From Punica granatum (lineage: Eukaryota; Streptophyta; Magnoliopsida; Myrtales; Lythraceae): a stretch of 64,000 nucleotides of DNA. Position numbers and translations under genes: made by a program. Below the pieces are notes generated by a model. That model saw only the letters and a list, made by a program, of their open reading frames with translations, had not been told where the DNA came from and made no database searches. The stretch lies in NCBI RefSeq assembly GCF_007655135.1, contig NC_045132.1:18862534-18926533 (forward strand), written 5' to 3'. Below, piece after piece: positions 36,582 through 48,157 of the stretch. Numbering within the stretch: position 1 is the first letter of the stretch; each line of letters starts with the position of its first letter.

Positions 36582-39545
36582 TCAAGACCTTCTCGAGTTG
36601 TTTTTGACCTGGGATGAAATCATCATCAATATCCAAAATGTAGCTAGAATTGTTCATAGTAGTGTAGTAGTTTCAGCCGACAAATCAATATATCAAAACA
36701 TGCTAGCTAGGGCTTGGGGGCACATATAGGATAACATTTAAGGGGAGTCTGTGGGTTTTGATTGGACCGGATATCATGGAAACTGTTACTAATTTATGGC
36801 CTTTCTTCATCACAATTTGCCTTTAACATACCGAAATCTTATCGATTTCTCTTATAGTATCTACATAAATTACATTACAGTATGAACCGTACCTGTTGCA
36901 CGCTTATATGACGACTATATATACTTACGTTACGATCATTGACCTATTGAAAGAGGATCAATTTCTTCATTTAAAAAGACAGGGTTTGGATGTCATGGTG
37001 TGTACGTTTATGATCAACAAACAAGGGTTTTAACTTTTATGGTGACGTGATAGACGATTAGTCGATTAGACCTGTCGCATTACAAATCCCCCATATATAA
37101 ACCTGGACACATCTCTAAGTACCGAATATATAGGACAAAAGTGATCCTGCGATTCCATCGTGACATGAGTAATAGGACAATATATAGGAAGAACACAAAA
37201 TAAACATGTTTCCTTATTTGCATAGGTTTTCTGACAGCTGCGACAAACATCGAAAAACGAAGAGCATAGACGATTATGAATATTCCAAAGCTGTGACTAA
37301 CTATATAACTTGATCGTTTTCTCTTATTTCCTTTCTTCTGCTGCTCTATATTGATACTAATTAATAATATATGATCAGAAGGAGCATGCAAAATAGTTAT
37401 AAATAGACTAATTAAAGCCATGGAGGACGATGAGATAGAGCTTAGGGACAGGGGCTGAGAAGTCAAGGGAGGAGACATTCTTGGATATTGTCCTTTCCCA
37501 GACACAAACCTTCAATCCCACGTAAAGGATTACTGTCGTGTCTCCCCCATTTGATAACAAGCAATTAGGACAAATTTATTCCCACAAAAGAACATGCAAC
37601 CAGGACAAAACCGTAAATAATGTAACTTTCATTCAGTAGATCGAGCAGGTGGTTCTTATTATATATGTACACGCTACACAGGAATAAACAAATATCAGTT
37701 CACACCGTAACCAGAGTTGAATTTTGTTTCGGGTATTGACCCTATAATAATTTAATTGAGTAAAAAAAGAAAAAGAAAACCCTAGAGCGTAGACTAAGGC
37801 ATCATAGACTTGATCAGGGCCGCCAAGACAGTGATTCAAGGTTTCCTAGACTCGATCAAGGTCGACTGTACGTGTACCATACACGTCGGGTTCAGGAATT
37901 GCCAGAAGAAGATAAGGCAACATATATATGCGCTAGGGAAGGCCACCCTAACTATATTATATAGGGAACCCTAATACATTGCCAGCTGCATCGACCACCT
38001 CTACTAGTTAACTATCTCCTGTTATGATAATGCCTCAACCATGCTCATGCACTTGCACTCATCAAAGGTTGGACTGGACCCATCAGGCAATAATGGCGGC
38101 GGCCACAAGCTAGGAGGCTAGCCACTTGATAAGGTTAAGCTACCTTGAATTGAGTCCCCCCACTGCCACTAGCTTAGGTTGCTGCAGCCTCGGACCAACT
38201 TGCCACCATCTCAAACAATGCTGGCCCGGCCTGTGGCGGCAGAGGCGGCCCAAGAGAGTTTGCAGCCTAATTAAAACCATTAATCGAGTTGATTTTTTTG
38301 CAATTAATCCGTTCTTAAATTTCTTCATCAATCAATAAAATAACTAATCCATTTAATCTTTCCTTAAATAAGTTGTCGCATATATCAGGTAAAGAAATTT
38401 CAATTCTAAAACACGCATCTCGATCGAAGCAATAGTTATAGGTAGGAACATTAGCTTTTATAAAAAGGAGAAAATAAACCTGGGAAAACGTAGAGTGATT
38501 GACAGAGTCAATAAAGCATGATGTTGTGGATTGGTAATAGAATAGGAGGATTATATAGTTTAGTAGTTAAATGATATTAAGGAAAATAATTATAATGGTG
38601 GGAGAAGTGAGAAATAAATTGGATTGATAGAGAAAAATAAACAAGGACTACAAAAGATACAAGAAGTTATACTCTACTAATTAATGGAAAGGAAAAAAAA
38701 TATATGAGAATACATAAGCATGCATTCGCATATCAAGCAAAAAATTGAATTCACATAGAAAATTGTCAAAGTTAAATATAGTTGAGGATGAAGCTGTTTC
38801 TTACTTTCTTTTATTGAATACTTTATAATGTAAAATGATCACCTGTAATTCTAGATTAAATTTTTGATAAACATATTAGATTAAAGCATTTTAGAACCTA
38901 ATAAATGTACAAAATTTACTTTTTTACATGTAATATAGATTAAGGAATTAAGTTAGCTATTAGGATTGGCGTAATTATATAATAATTAAAGTAGACTATA
39001 AAAATAATATCCTTAAATTAGGGAGAAAACCTTGATTTTTCCTCCGTTGTCCTTTATACCATTCTCAATTTCATGGTATAAAAATGAATAATTATTACTT
39101 CTTTTATATGTTATTGAATTATAATTTTACATAGACATGTGATACTACCTCAGTTTCATGCGGCCGGTGTCAAGTCTTCTATTACCCTATGATCAACGCT
39201 TTTACTAAAATTTCGTAGAGGGTCTTTATGTCTGACATAAACCTTCACCTTGTGAGGCTAAAGGGTTGCATTTTATGTTACATCCATTTGATGGATCTCT
39301 AAGCATGCCTTGCAGGAAATAAAATGTAATCACCATAATTTTGTTGTTAATCATCATAGCACGTCATCCTTTACTAAATCTCTAATTGGGCCCTGGTCCC
39401 ATCTCTACACCTTCGAAATGTTTGGATTTTAATATAACGGCGCCGGCCCACGATGATACAGAAGCCCCTATTTCTTAGGCCCCCACGCAAACCTTGCACA
39501 CTGGCAAAAATTTGCATTCTCATCGTACGAAATTATTCAGAAAGT
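36582..39545. other. Intergenic spacer, no gene seen
   Basis: Contains the likely 3' UTR of the HD-Zip gene and then AT-rich spacer. A 141-codon minus ORF at 37505-37080 has low-complexity, unfamiliar sequence and is not called. Around 38090-38260 GC rises, but no protein is recognisable. Confidence 0.5.
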
Positions 39546-39589
39546 GAGGTTGTTTGGAAATGGAGTTGAATTTAACTCAACCTCATTCC

Positions 39590-39626
<37 letters not shown>

Positions 39627-39883
39627 ATTGGATTGTAATAATAAGGTGGAGGGAGAAAATAAAAAAGTAATGATTGCGTCATTGAATTATGGAAAAAAGT
39701 GAGAAAAAGTAATGAATAGTTGAGAGAAAGTAATGATTGAGTTTGAGATAATTTAATATTAAAAATTGAATTGAATGATTAAACAAATTAAAAAAAAGGA
39801 AAAAGTAATAATTGTTTCGTTAAATTGAGATAAGTGGAGTTAAGTGGAGTAGGATAAAAAAAACTCCAAAACCGAACAAAACC
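39546..39883. mobile_element. MITE related to the one at 9359
   Basis: Starts GAGGTTGTTTGGAAATGG and ends CCAAAACCGAACAAAACC, imperfect inverted ends. The right part (TGGAGTTAAGTGGAGTAGGA) resembles the same position in 9359-9738. An AT microsatellite of about 27 bp (39593-39622) has grown inside it. Confidence 0.5.
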
Positions 39884-40043
39884 AATATATAATTTCTTTT
39901 TCTTTTTTTATTTTTCGATTATAAGAGCCGGAGACTCATGGAAAATAATAAACTTAAAAAAGTCCATGACAAGAATAAAATTCAAAACCTCTTTATTTCT
40001 AGACGTTATCTGCACTATCATGTCTACGGGCAAGAGAGTGAAA

Positions 40044-40145
40044 GTGTTGGAGAAAAAGTGGTGATGTGAGAGGACACAATGTCCCACATCGGTTGAAAAG
40101 AAATAAAATGAGGAAATTTATAAAAGATAAAGGCCCAATGGCCCA
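40044..40145 (+). promoter_or_regulatory. snRNA-type USE plus TATA, probably in an LTR remnant
   Basis: GTCCCACATCG (40081-40091) equals the plant snRNA upstream sequence element, and TTTATAAAA (40117-40125) lies 25-26 bp further, the spacing used by pol III snRNA promoters. The preceding TGTTGGAGAAAAAG (40044) looks like an LTR start. The USE-like motif is also known inside plant retroelement LTRs, so an LTR remnant is the simpler reading. No U6 or U3 body follows. Confidence 0.4.
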
Positions 40146-41209
40146 TTGGCTTAAACTTTTGGGTTGCATATGAACTCGAATCCGAATTAGGCCCATTTTA
40201 TTTGAAAATTTATCCAACCTCGTATCACATGCATGCCAATAAAAAGCAGTCAACGTGCGGTGGTTTGAATGTCACCGTAATGACTTTCACCTAATGTGAT
40301 CACAATTATATATAAGGCGGTGACCCAATTTCAATTGGTCCACCCCTTTTTGTATTATTGACTGGTTGCATTGATTCAATTATCTTCTCGAAATCGTGTT
40401 AATCGGTTCCTAGTTGAGATACATTAATCGATCACCCTTCTTGTTCAAGATTTGGATTTTCCTCTTAGGAATTGGGCCCATGATCAGGGATAGAGAGTAT
40501 ATATTGTTAACACTAGAATGACATCTTAAGCTGGTGGTCGGCAAGGGCAGGATCTAAAGTCGGGTAAAAAGGATCTGTCGATATTTGATTGAATAACCAC
40601 AATCTGTTACGGATTCACCATATAATTATTAGCAACTTTATTAGTGATTGCATTGTATTCAGAACCATGCAAATTATGTAGCTGGCCCACATTTGACGAT
40701 GATGCCAGATAGTTTGGCAATTTGCAGCAAGACAACCTTTTTCTTTTCCTTTTGGGTTGAGGGTGTCTTTATCAACAACCAAATCTGCAAAAGCATTGAG
40801 CCGTGCTATATATATTCCGGGTTTTAGGTTCTTTCGTAGCATTCTGTTCCAATTAATCGACAAAACAATTTGAGTGGAGCATCAATTTGCTAGCTATCTT
40901 ATCCTTCCCCCAAGGAAAAAAGGTGCTGATACCAATTATAAAAGAAAGGCTAAAGTATTGGCAAGAATTGCGACATTTTGCAGTTGAATAAACCTATTAG
41001 TTTCGGTCATTTTAATGACCTTGAGACTATATATTATCTTCGGGTAAATCCTTTATGCTACTGGTACTATATAATATAATAAAAGTGAAAAATCTTTGGA
41101 AAAAAAAGTGAAAAATTTCTACTCATTTTTTCTTTCGGTTACAAGAAAAACTTATGAATATAATATAAAGAAATAAAAATTTAATTAAAGGGAAATATAT
41201 AACTCCACT
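40146..41209. other. Intergenic spacer
   Basis: AT-rich, with only short unsupported ORFs. It may include the rest of an LTR remnant beginning at 40044, but I could not fix the far end. Confidence 0.4.
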
Positions 41210-43256
41210 CACTACAAATAAAATAACATAAATCAACAAAAAAAAAGTACCAAGGGAAGATAAACTGGTGGTATAGAAAATCTATACTAACAGACTTATA
41301 AATCATTGGTATACACGTACACTTTACTATTGAGTTATATTAAGAATTATATATAGATTTTTATGTACTATAACAACAGTCAAAATCTCTTGGAAAAGAC
41401 TTGCCTAAGACTTTTACCAATGAGAGGTATATATTGATGTCTGTTGGAATAGATTTTTAAAACGGGAGAATCACATAAATGATCCTATAAATTTTATTTA
41501 GATTTTTTCAGTCTCAAATGTTTGCTCCATTAGATACTTATGGTCTAAATTGTAACTGACCGTTAACTGATATTGATGTGGACGCAAATAGCGTTAGACT
41601 TTTCCACTCGTATTTAAAATACCTATGTGAAAATTAAAAGAATAACAATGATGATCCTAAAAGTTTTCCTTTTTTGGAGCTTGAGTCCTATAGGTTTAAC
41701 TTTGTAAAAAAGAGTCCTAAATCATTTTAAAAAGAGACAGTTTTGGTCAATTTTGCATCGATAGTTAACAAGCGATGATGTGGAATTAATGAAATGAAAA
41801 CGGTTATGGCTAGCCATTAATATGGTACACATGGACCAACCATCTTAAAGATTAAAAAAAACAAAAAAAGCAAAAAAAATAAAAATGGAATAAAATTAAC
41901 CAAAATTAAATAAAAATAAGAAAAAAATTCTAAATATATTTTAAAATAAAAGAAATTAATTTTTTTTAAAGAACTTTTAAAAAATATAAAAAGCTTTTAA
42001 AAATTTTAAAAAGTTTTATAAAAATAGAAGAAAAACTACATTAAATTCAAAAAATATTTAAAAATTAAATAAAATTAATTAAATTTACGAAAAATTCTGA
42101 AATTTTTTGAAGATAAGATAATACAAAAAAATTAAAATAAAAGTTCAAAAAATTACAAAAAACTTATAAAAGGTAAACAAAAAAAGGAAAGGGCTAGATC
42201 AATGGACCTCTTCAAGCTAATCCTCCTTCCTGATGAGGTCATCGAAGGCTTTTGAGCCCCGGACAACCTCGACGGGAGGCAGGTGTGCCCGAAAGGAAGA
42301 GCCGAGCACTTGATCAAGTCCTTCCCTCCTGTTTTCTTCGAAAGAAAGAAATGGGGAGGAGGTAAGGATTAGAAATGGGGGCCCCTCCAGTTAGAGCCTT
42401 CGACGACCTCGCCCCATTTTTTGTAAATTTAATTAATTTATGTAATTATATTGAATTTTTCTTTTATTTTTTAATTATATATATATTTTAAAATTTTAAT
42501 AGATTTTAAAATTATAAGAAAATATTTAAATAAAATTTATTTTAATTTTTTTGTACTTTTAACTATCAATTTTTATTTTTTTTTCTAATTTTTATTATTT
42601 ATTTTTATATTTAAGGATTTTTTGAAGTGGCACGCCATGGTTGGTCCATATATACCATATTAATGGCCATAAAATTTTTCACGTCGTTAAGTCCACACCA
42701 TCGCTCATTAATGGTTGGTGACGGAATAAACCAAAACTGTCACGTTTTGAAATGATTTAGTACTGTTTTTTCCAAAATGAATTTATATGACTCAAGTTCA
42801 AAAAATGAAAAACTTTTAGGACATTGCTATAATTCTTGTAATATCCACATAAGTATTTTAAACATAGGTGGAAAAGAATTTACGTCATTTACGTTCACAT
42901 CAGTACCAGTTAACGGGCAGTCATGATTTGGACCATAAGTGTCTATCGGAGTAAACGTTTAGGATTGAAAAAGTCAAAATGAAACTTATAGGACCATTTT
43001 TGTCATTCTCCCTTTTCAAAACTTATACTTTCAATCAATAACCTTTGGGAAAACTCATATTGGTAAAAGTCTTTTCTGATAGATTTGACTGTTGGTAAAG
43101 CCCTGAAAAATATATTCTAATAAACATCAATATATAGTTTAAGTATACATGTATAATAATGATTTATAAATATGTTGGTATAAATTCTCTATACTAACAA
43201 TTTATCTTTTGTTGGTATAGATTTTTGTTGGCATATGTCATTTTTTTTTTGGAGTG
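41210..43256. mobile_element. CACTA-type foldback element, interrupted
   Basis: Begins CACTACAAATAAA and ends TTTTTTGGAGTG, flanked by ACT on both sides (41207-41209 and 43257-43259). The outer ~250 bp at each side are imperfect inverted repeats (left TAGTATAGATTTT-type blocks, right GTTGGTATAGATTTTTGTTG). The middle is a later insertion of the Mutator-like foldback at 41464-43012, so the original element was only about 0.5 kb. Confidence 0.7.
41464..43012. mobile_element. Mutator-like foldback element, member 2 (nested)
   Basis: 1.55-kb relative of 9761-11283 in opposite orientation. Ends GGGAGAATCACATAAATGAT and its imperfect complement GTCATTCTCCC. Target duplication of 10 bp with one mismatch (41454-41463 and 43013-43022, TTTTNAAAAC type). 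The GC-richer core at about 42190-42415 is the reverse complement of the core of member 1 and is more complete. No transposase. Confidence 0.75.
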
Positions 43257-45738
43257 ACTATAAGATTCAATTGGAAACTTCTTAATTCCTAAGTGATACT
43301 ACAAGAAAATAGGCCTATGTAGACACATGTTTTACAATGCAGCAGAGATGGATTGTGAAAGGTTTGCTTGAAACTTAATTTCTTGACGCAGAAGATGTGT
43401 GTCGGAAAGGACCAACATTTGCCGACACATAACACCATTGCATTGAGAAAAGATCAACCGCAAAAGATGTCTGTCAATGCGTTACCTTCATTTCTTAAAT
43501 CTTTGCTCGATTTTATTAATTAAAAATGAATATTTCCATTTTTTTATTAAAGATGACCTCTTTTATATATATATATATAGGTGCCGTACAAAATTAATAT
43601 AAGCAATTAGATTTCTCCTCATTTAAAATGGATCGTCCGTTGTACATAATTTTTAAGTATTTTCATTCCTTACCTTTCAATTTTCTTCCCACAAACCTTC
43701 ACCAATGTTACAATTTAGCCTCATGCATGGACCAATAAGGGAATGCAGTCTCGGCTTCAACCTTAGACTACAGAGCCACTTCACCCAGCCCCCCGAGTCT
43801 CGATTGTCCTCTGCTCGTCCTTACTGCTCCTCCCGGCTAATTGTTGAGAAGAAATTAAGGTGCTTTTTCCCCAAATGTTATTGAATTCTCATTAGAAGTA
43901 GAAGTTGGCTATTGAATCTGCTCAGTGATGTTAATTTGCTCGATTTTTTTGATTGATACAGTTAAGGCTCGAGAAAGGGAGATGTATGTGACGTTACTGA
44001 TGCATTTGGAATTCATCATGAAAGGAAGACTTTTTTCCCCGGGATATGTAATCAACCGTTCAGGACGGATACCATGTCATCGACCATAAACCACCCATCG
44101 AACCGGTTTTATTTTCTAAGCCGATTCGATGGTTCAATTGAAACCGTTTTATTCAATCGTATGATTTAGATTCTCGTAAATTAATTTGGTTCAATATTAC
44201 ACGTGGCGCAATAACATGAATCCACGTCTTCAACCTGGATTTGTGATAGTATCAAATGCCGACGAAAAAAATTGTGAGCAAAAATCACATTTTATACAAT
44301 AAAGGAATCAAATCGTGATTTTTAGGGTGTTTTTGAAATTTTAAACCTTACAAAAATGAACTGTTCGGATTAAATTGAAGGTGATTTAAGGGTCTAAATT
44401 AATTGTGTATGGTGTGAAAAAATCCAAAATCTGCTCAGTAGAATTTGGTTATATACATATATGGTTTTGCGTAATAATGCCCAGTCTATTCTTGAGTCTA
44501 TTCTTGCGTAATAAGGCTTGGAAAACTTCACTTACAAGGATGAACTCAGAATTTCTAATTTTCAGGCCGAGGACGAGGGCATTGTACAGAAAAGTTTTTC
44601 TCATCTTCTTGGAAACTCAAATGGGTAATATATGGAGGAGAGTCAGTAATATATAGCACATATATAGTTTAGCATTCATTCTTTCGCCTGATAACCAAGA
44701 GACTTTAGGTTAGATACTCGTTATGAAACGATCTATATCCATTTAAATGATAAGTATTTATATTTCATTACACCTATACCCACAAACCTTTTTTATAACT
44801 GAAAAAAAAATTACCCTCACTTAATTATAGTGTAAATCAAGCAAAAGTTGTTATTTTGAATAGTTTCCTCTCCTCGATCTATTTCCACCCACTTATTGTC
44901 TCTATTTTGAGTTACTCTAGATATTACCCGACGATATGACGCAGGAATGCGCTATTGCGCTATATCTACTTTGAGCTAATAAGTCAAGTGTGCTGCATTT
45001 ATTAATTTGTACCATGCATCGTTCTTTTAGTTTTAACTAAATGAGTTCCATGAGTTAAAATAAAGGAGTACAATTAATTTAGCTAGTAGAAATTGAATTT
45101 GAAATCTCTTGCTATTGATCTAAAGATTCTCCATAGAGGATACCCTTACTGTGGTCTTGAAAAGGTGACCGATAATGGACAAAAATTGGAAACTAAGATA
45201 TAACGTGACTTCTTTATGGTAAAATCTATTGAATTATAAATAGGATCTCGCTTTAGTAATTAACTTAATTGGATATTTTTGAGGTGATGAGGAACTTTTT
45301 CTATTATATATCACCAACATCAGGTTATTCACATCGCCAAAACATAATTTAATATACCTAGAGTATATAAAACTAGAGACCGCGCATTGGAGACACCATG
45401 TAAGGAGGAGAACTTTTGTTAAGCGACTTTTCTTGTTACCACGTATAGAGATGGGACAAGTTGTATAATAAGATGATGCCACTTTGCTTTTGCGACATGT
45501 ATCTTAATATTCAGAATCCCAATAAGGTCTGATTAATCCAGTTGAAAGATCGTGCATTAAATGTTATTATATTTCCCAACAAGTGCGCTTCTTGGGATTC
45601 AAACTTGTATTCTTCTCCTTACGATAGTAAGTTACTTACTACTCAACCAACACTTTTATTGGCTGCTGTCACCTTGTTTTCAAGAATCGATCAGATGTAA
45701 GATCATACATCCTATACTTTAGGTTTATACTGCATTAA
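43257..45738. other. Intergenic spacer with a possible CACTA end
   Basis: TACTACAAGAAAAT at 43298 resembles a CACTA-type terminus with one change, but no partner end was found. The rest is AT-rich with scattered short ORFs and no recognised gene. Confidence 0.4.
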
Positions 45739-45740
45739 AT

Positions 45741-45771
<31 letters not shown>

Positions 45772-46436
45772 CAACAATAATAACAATAATAATAACAATT
45801 AGGGGTGATCGGTTCCGAATACCCTGTATTTTTTACGATATCCGGACCCTACCCTGTAAGGGACAAGTTTCAAAATTTTGGAGCCGGACTATACCTTGTT
45901 GAATTTTGGAACCGAAACCTGCCCAAAACCTGTATTATACCACATGTTCCGGGTACCTTGTTGGAACCTATAAATTTTTTTCTCTGGCTAAATAAAATCG
46001 AAAATGTCACATACATAATCAGTAATTACGCCAAATAGAATATCAACAAAGATTTAGATTAATCCACAACACAAAAAAATGATATGTCTCATCAATCCAT
46101 CGATAAAATTAAACATCCATAATACGATTCCACACAACAAAGTGCATATGTTCTGATTCATTAAAACAGACAGTAACTTTACTCTTTCCTCTTTTTTTTT
46201 TAATAAATAATCGATTCCGGGTACCCTGTAGGCAGGAATCGAAACTAGAACCGATTTTCACCAGCTCCTGATTTTAATACCCGGAACTTACCATATTTTC
46301 AATACGAGCTACTCGAACTCTACCCTAACGGGTAGGTTCTGACCGGTTCCGAGTATACCCGGTACCCATGAACACCCCTAATAACAATAATAATAATAAC
46401 AACAACAAGAACAATAATAATAACAACAACAAGAAC

Positions 46437-46477
<41 letters not shown>

Positions 46478-46591
46478 GAACAAGAATAATAACAAGAACA
46501 ATAATAATAATAACAATAATAATAACAATAAAAATAACAATAACAATAAGAACAATAATAAAAATAATAACAATAATAACAATAATAGCAA

Positions 46592-46629
<38 letters not shown>

Positions 46630-46650
46630 CCTACCTATCTATCTATTTAT
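45739..46650. repeat. AAT/AAC/AAG microsatellite plus TATC array
   Basis: Trinucleotide array at 45739-45799 resumes at 46381-46590, split by the hAT-like element 45800-46380. A TATC tetranucleotide array follows directly (about 46591-46650). The long poly-Asn and poly-Leu ORFs here are artefacts of the repeat. Confidence 0.9.
45800..46380. mobile_element. hAT-like non-autonomous element in the microsatellite
   Basis: 581 bp starting TAGGGGTG and ending CACCCCTA. The flanking 8-mers are identical (ATAACAAT, 45792-45799 and 46381-46388), fitting a hAT-type 8-bp duplication, although repeat flanks weaken this. Subterminal GGTTCCGA and GGTACCCTG motifs recur in both orientations. Non-coding. 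Confidence 0.65.
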
Positions 46651-47631
46651 CCATTAGATTAGAGTTTCAAAATGGAACTCTTGTGGAGATTAGGGAGTGT
46701 ACTATGCTTTACTCTCATAATTGTTTTTGTTTTTACCTTAAAAAAAGTGTTTTTTTTTTCTTTCTTCAATTTTTATTAGAAAATGCGGATAAGTTGGTGG
46801 AGTTTTAATCAATATTATAAAATGGAAAGTAGGCAGTATTTTCTAGTTTAGCACCGATTTTTTAGTTTCTTTTTTTTTTGGGTGAAATTTTTTTAGTTCT
46901 TTTAGAATTAGCTTTTTGATAAAAAATTTTCAAATAACTTACTTTTCATATAATTTAGGAGGGTTTTAAGCTTTTATTTTCGTTGGGACTTAATGAAGGC
47001 AAGACTATATAAGAAGTTGTTTTAGTGCCTAAATGCAACGAAACCACAATAAATTTGTAATTTGAGAGGGAGAAGAGTTCGTCATTATTAAAATTACTAC
47101 AAACTTCGTACATCGGGACCATATTATTACTTTTCATTATGCAAGTATTGAAAACGTTCTTAGGAATTGCAAATATATGTTCGTCTATTGAACTAAATTT
47201 GTAGTTGCTTGTCCTTTTAATTCGGTACCAATATGTATGAGATGCAATATTGTACTGCCGCCTTGCTTAGTATATGATTTCAAGGTAAAGATTGAGAAGA
47301 TTAATTACGAATGTTTTAGTCAAGAAATTCAAGCAATGATGCCAAATTGGAGTAGTGTAATATAGAAGCAAATGAATATGAACATTATTAGTACACCTTA
47401 AAGTTCTATCGTACTTTACAATTTGCTATACAGTTTGGTTGTTCTTGGAAGATAGATTCTACACCAACAATACAAAGAACTATAAAAGCTTTTTTGTTAT
47501 GAAAGTTCATATTTGAGATAAATTTTACTATTGACTTTTTGTAATTATTTGATATTCTAAAAATATAAATATGATTGTATACTGAAAATAAACATATATA
47601 TATATATATATATATGATTTATAAAATTCAA
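46651..47631. other. Intergenic spacer
   Basis: AT-rich with an AT microsatellite at about 47593-47615 and no supportable gene. Confidence 0.5.
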
Positions 47632-48157
47632 ACCATTTGATTTGCTTCCTAATGTAGATGTAGATTTAAATTTCACTTGGGAACAATGATTCATGTGGTT
47701 AATGCATGATTTTGTTGATTCCTCTATTTTTCTTCCATTTCTTTCATTTTCTTTGTTGCCTCCTAAGGATGTTGAGGGGTATATTTTTCATTAACTGTCG
47801 CCTTTTGAATTTATTGTCTACTTCAATCATCTTTTATATTTATTGTTTTTAATATTTGGTCGACGACCATATCCTCTATTATCATTTAAATCATACCATT
47901 TGATTTGCTTCCTAATGTAGGTGTAGATTTAAATTTCACTTGGGAACAATGATTCGTGTGGTTAATGCATGATTTTTTTGCTTCCTCTATTTTTCTTCCA
48001 TTTTCTTTGTTGCCCCCTTAAAGATGTTGAGGGGTATATTCTTCATTAACTATTACCTTTTGAATTTATTGCCTCCTTCAATCATCTTTTATATTTATTG
48101 TTTTTAATATTTGGTCCACGACCATATCCTCTATCATAATTTAAATCATGTTTAACC
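47632..48157 (+). repeat. Two-copy tandem duplication, 263-bp period
   Basis: The block starting ACCATTTGATTTGCTTCC at 47632 is repeated head-to-tail at 47895 with few changes over the whole ~260 bp (shared GTTAATGCATGATTTT, GATGTTGAGGGGTATAT). High similarity suggests a recent event. Non-coding. Confidence 0.85.

Noticed and set aside
37080..37505. 141-codon minus-strand ORF
   Set aside because: No recognisable domain, AT-rich codon use and no promoter or introns in support.
40081..40200. U6 snRNA gene
   Set aside because: Promoter-like elements are present but no U6 body follows.
46325..46808. Long poly-Asn and poly-Leu reading frames
   Set aside because: They are translations of the AAT/AAC microsatellite, not proteins.
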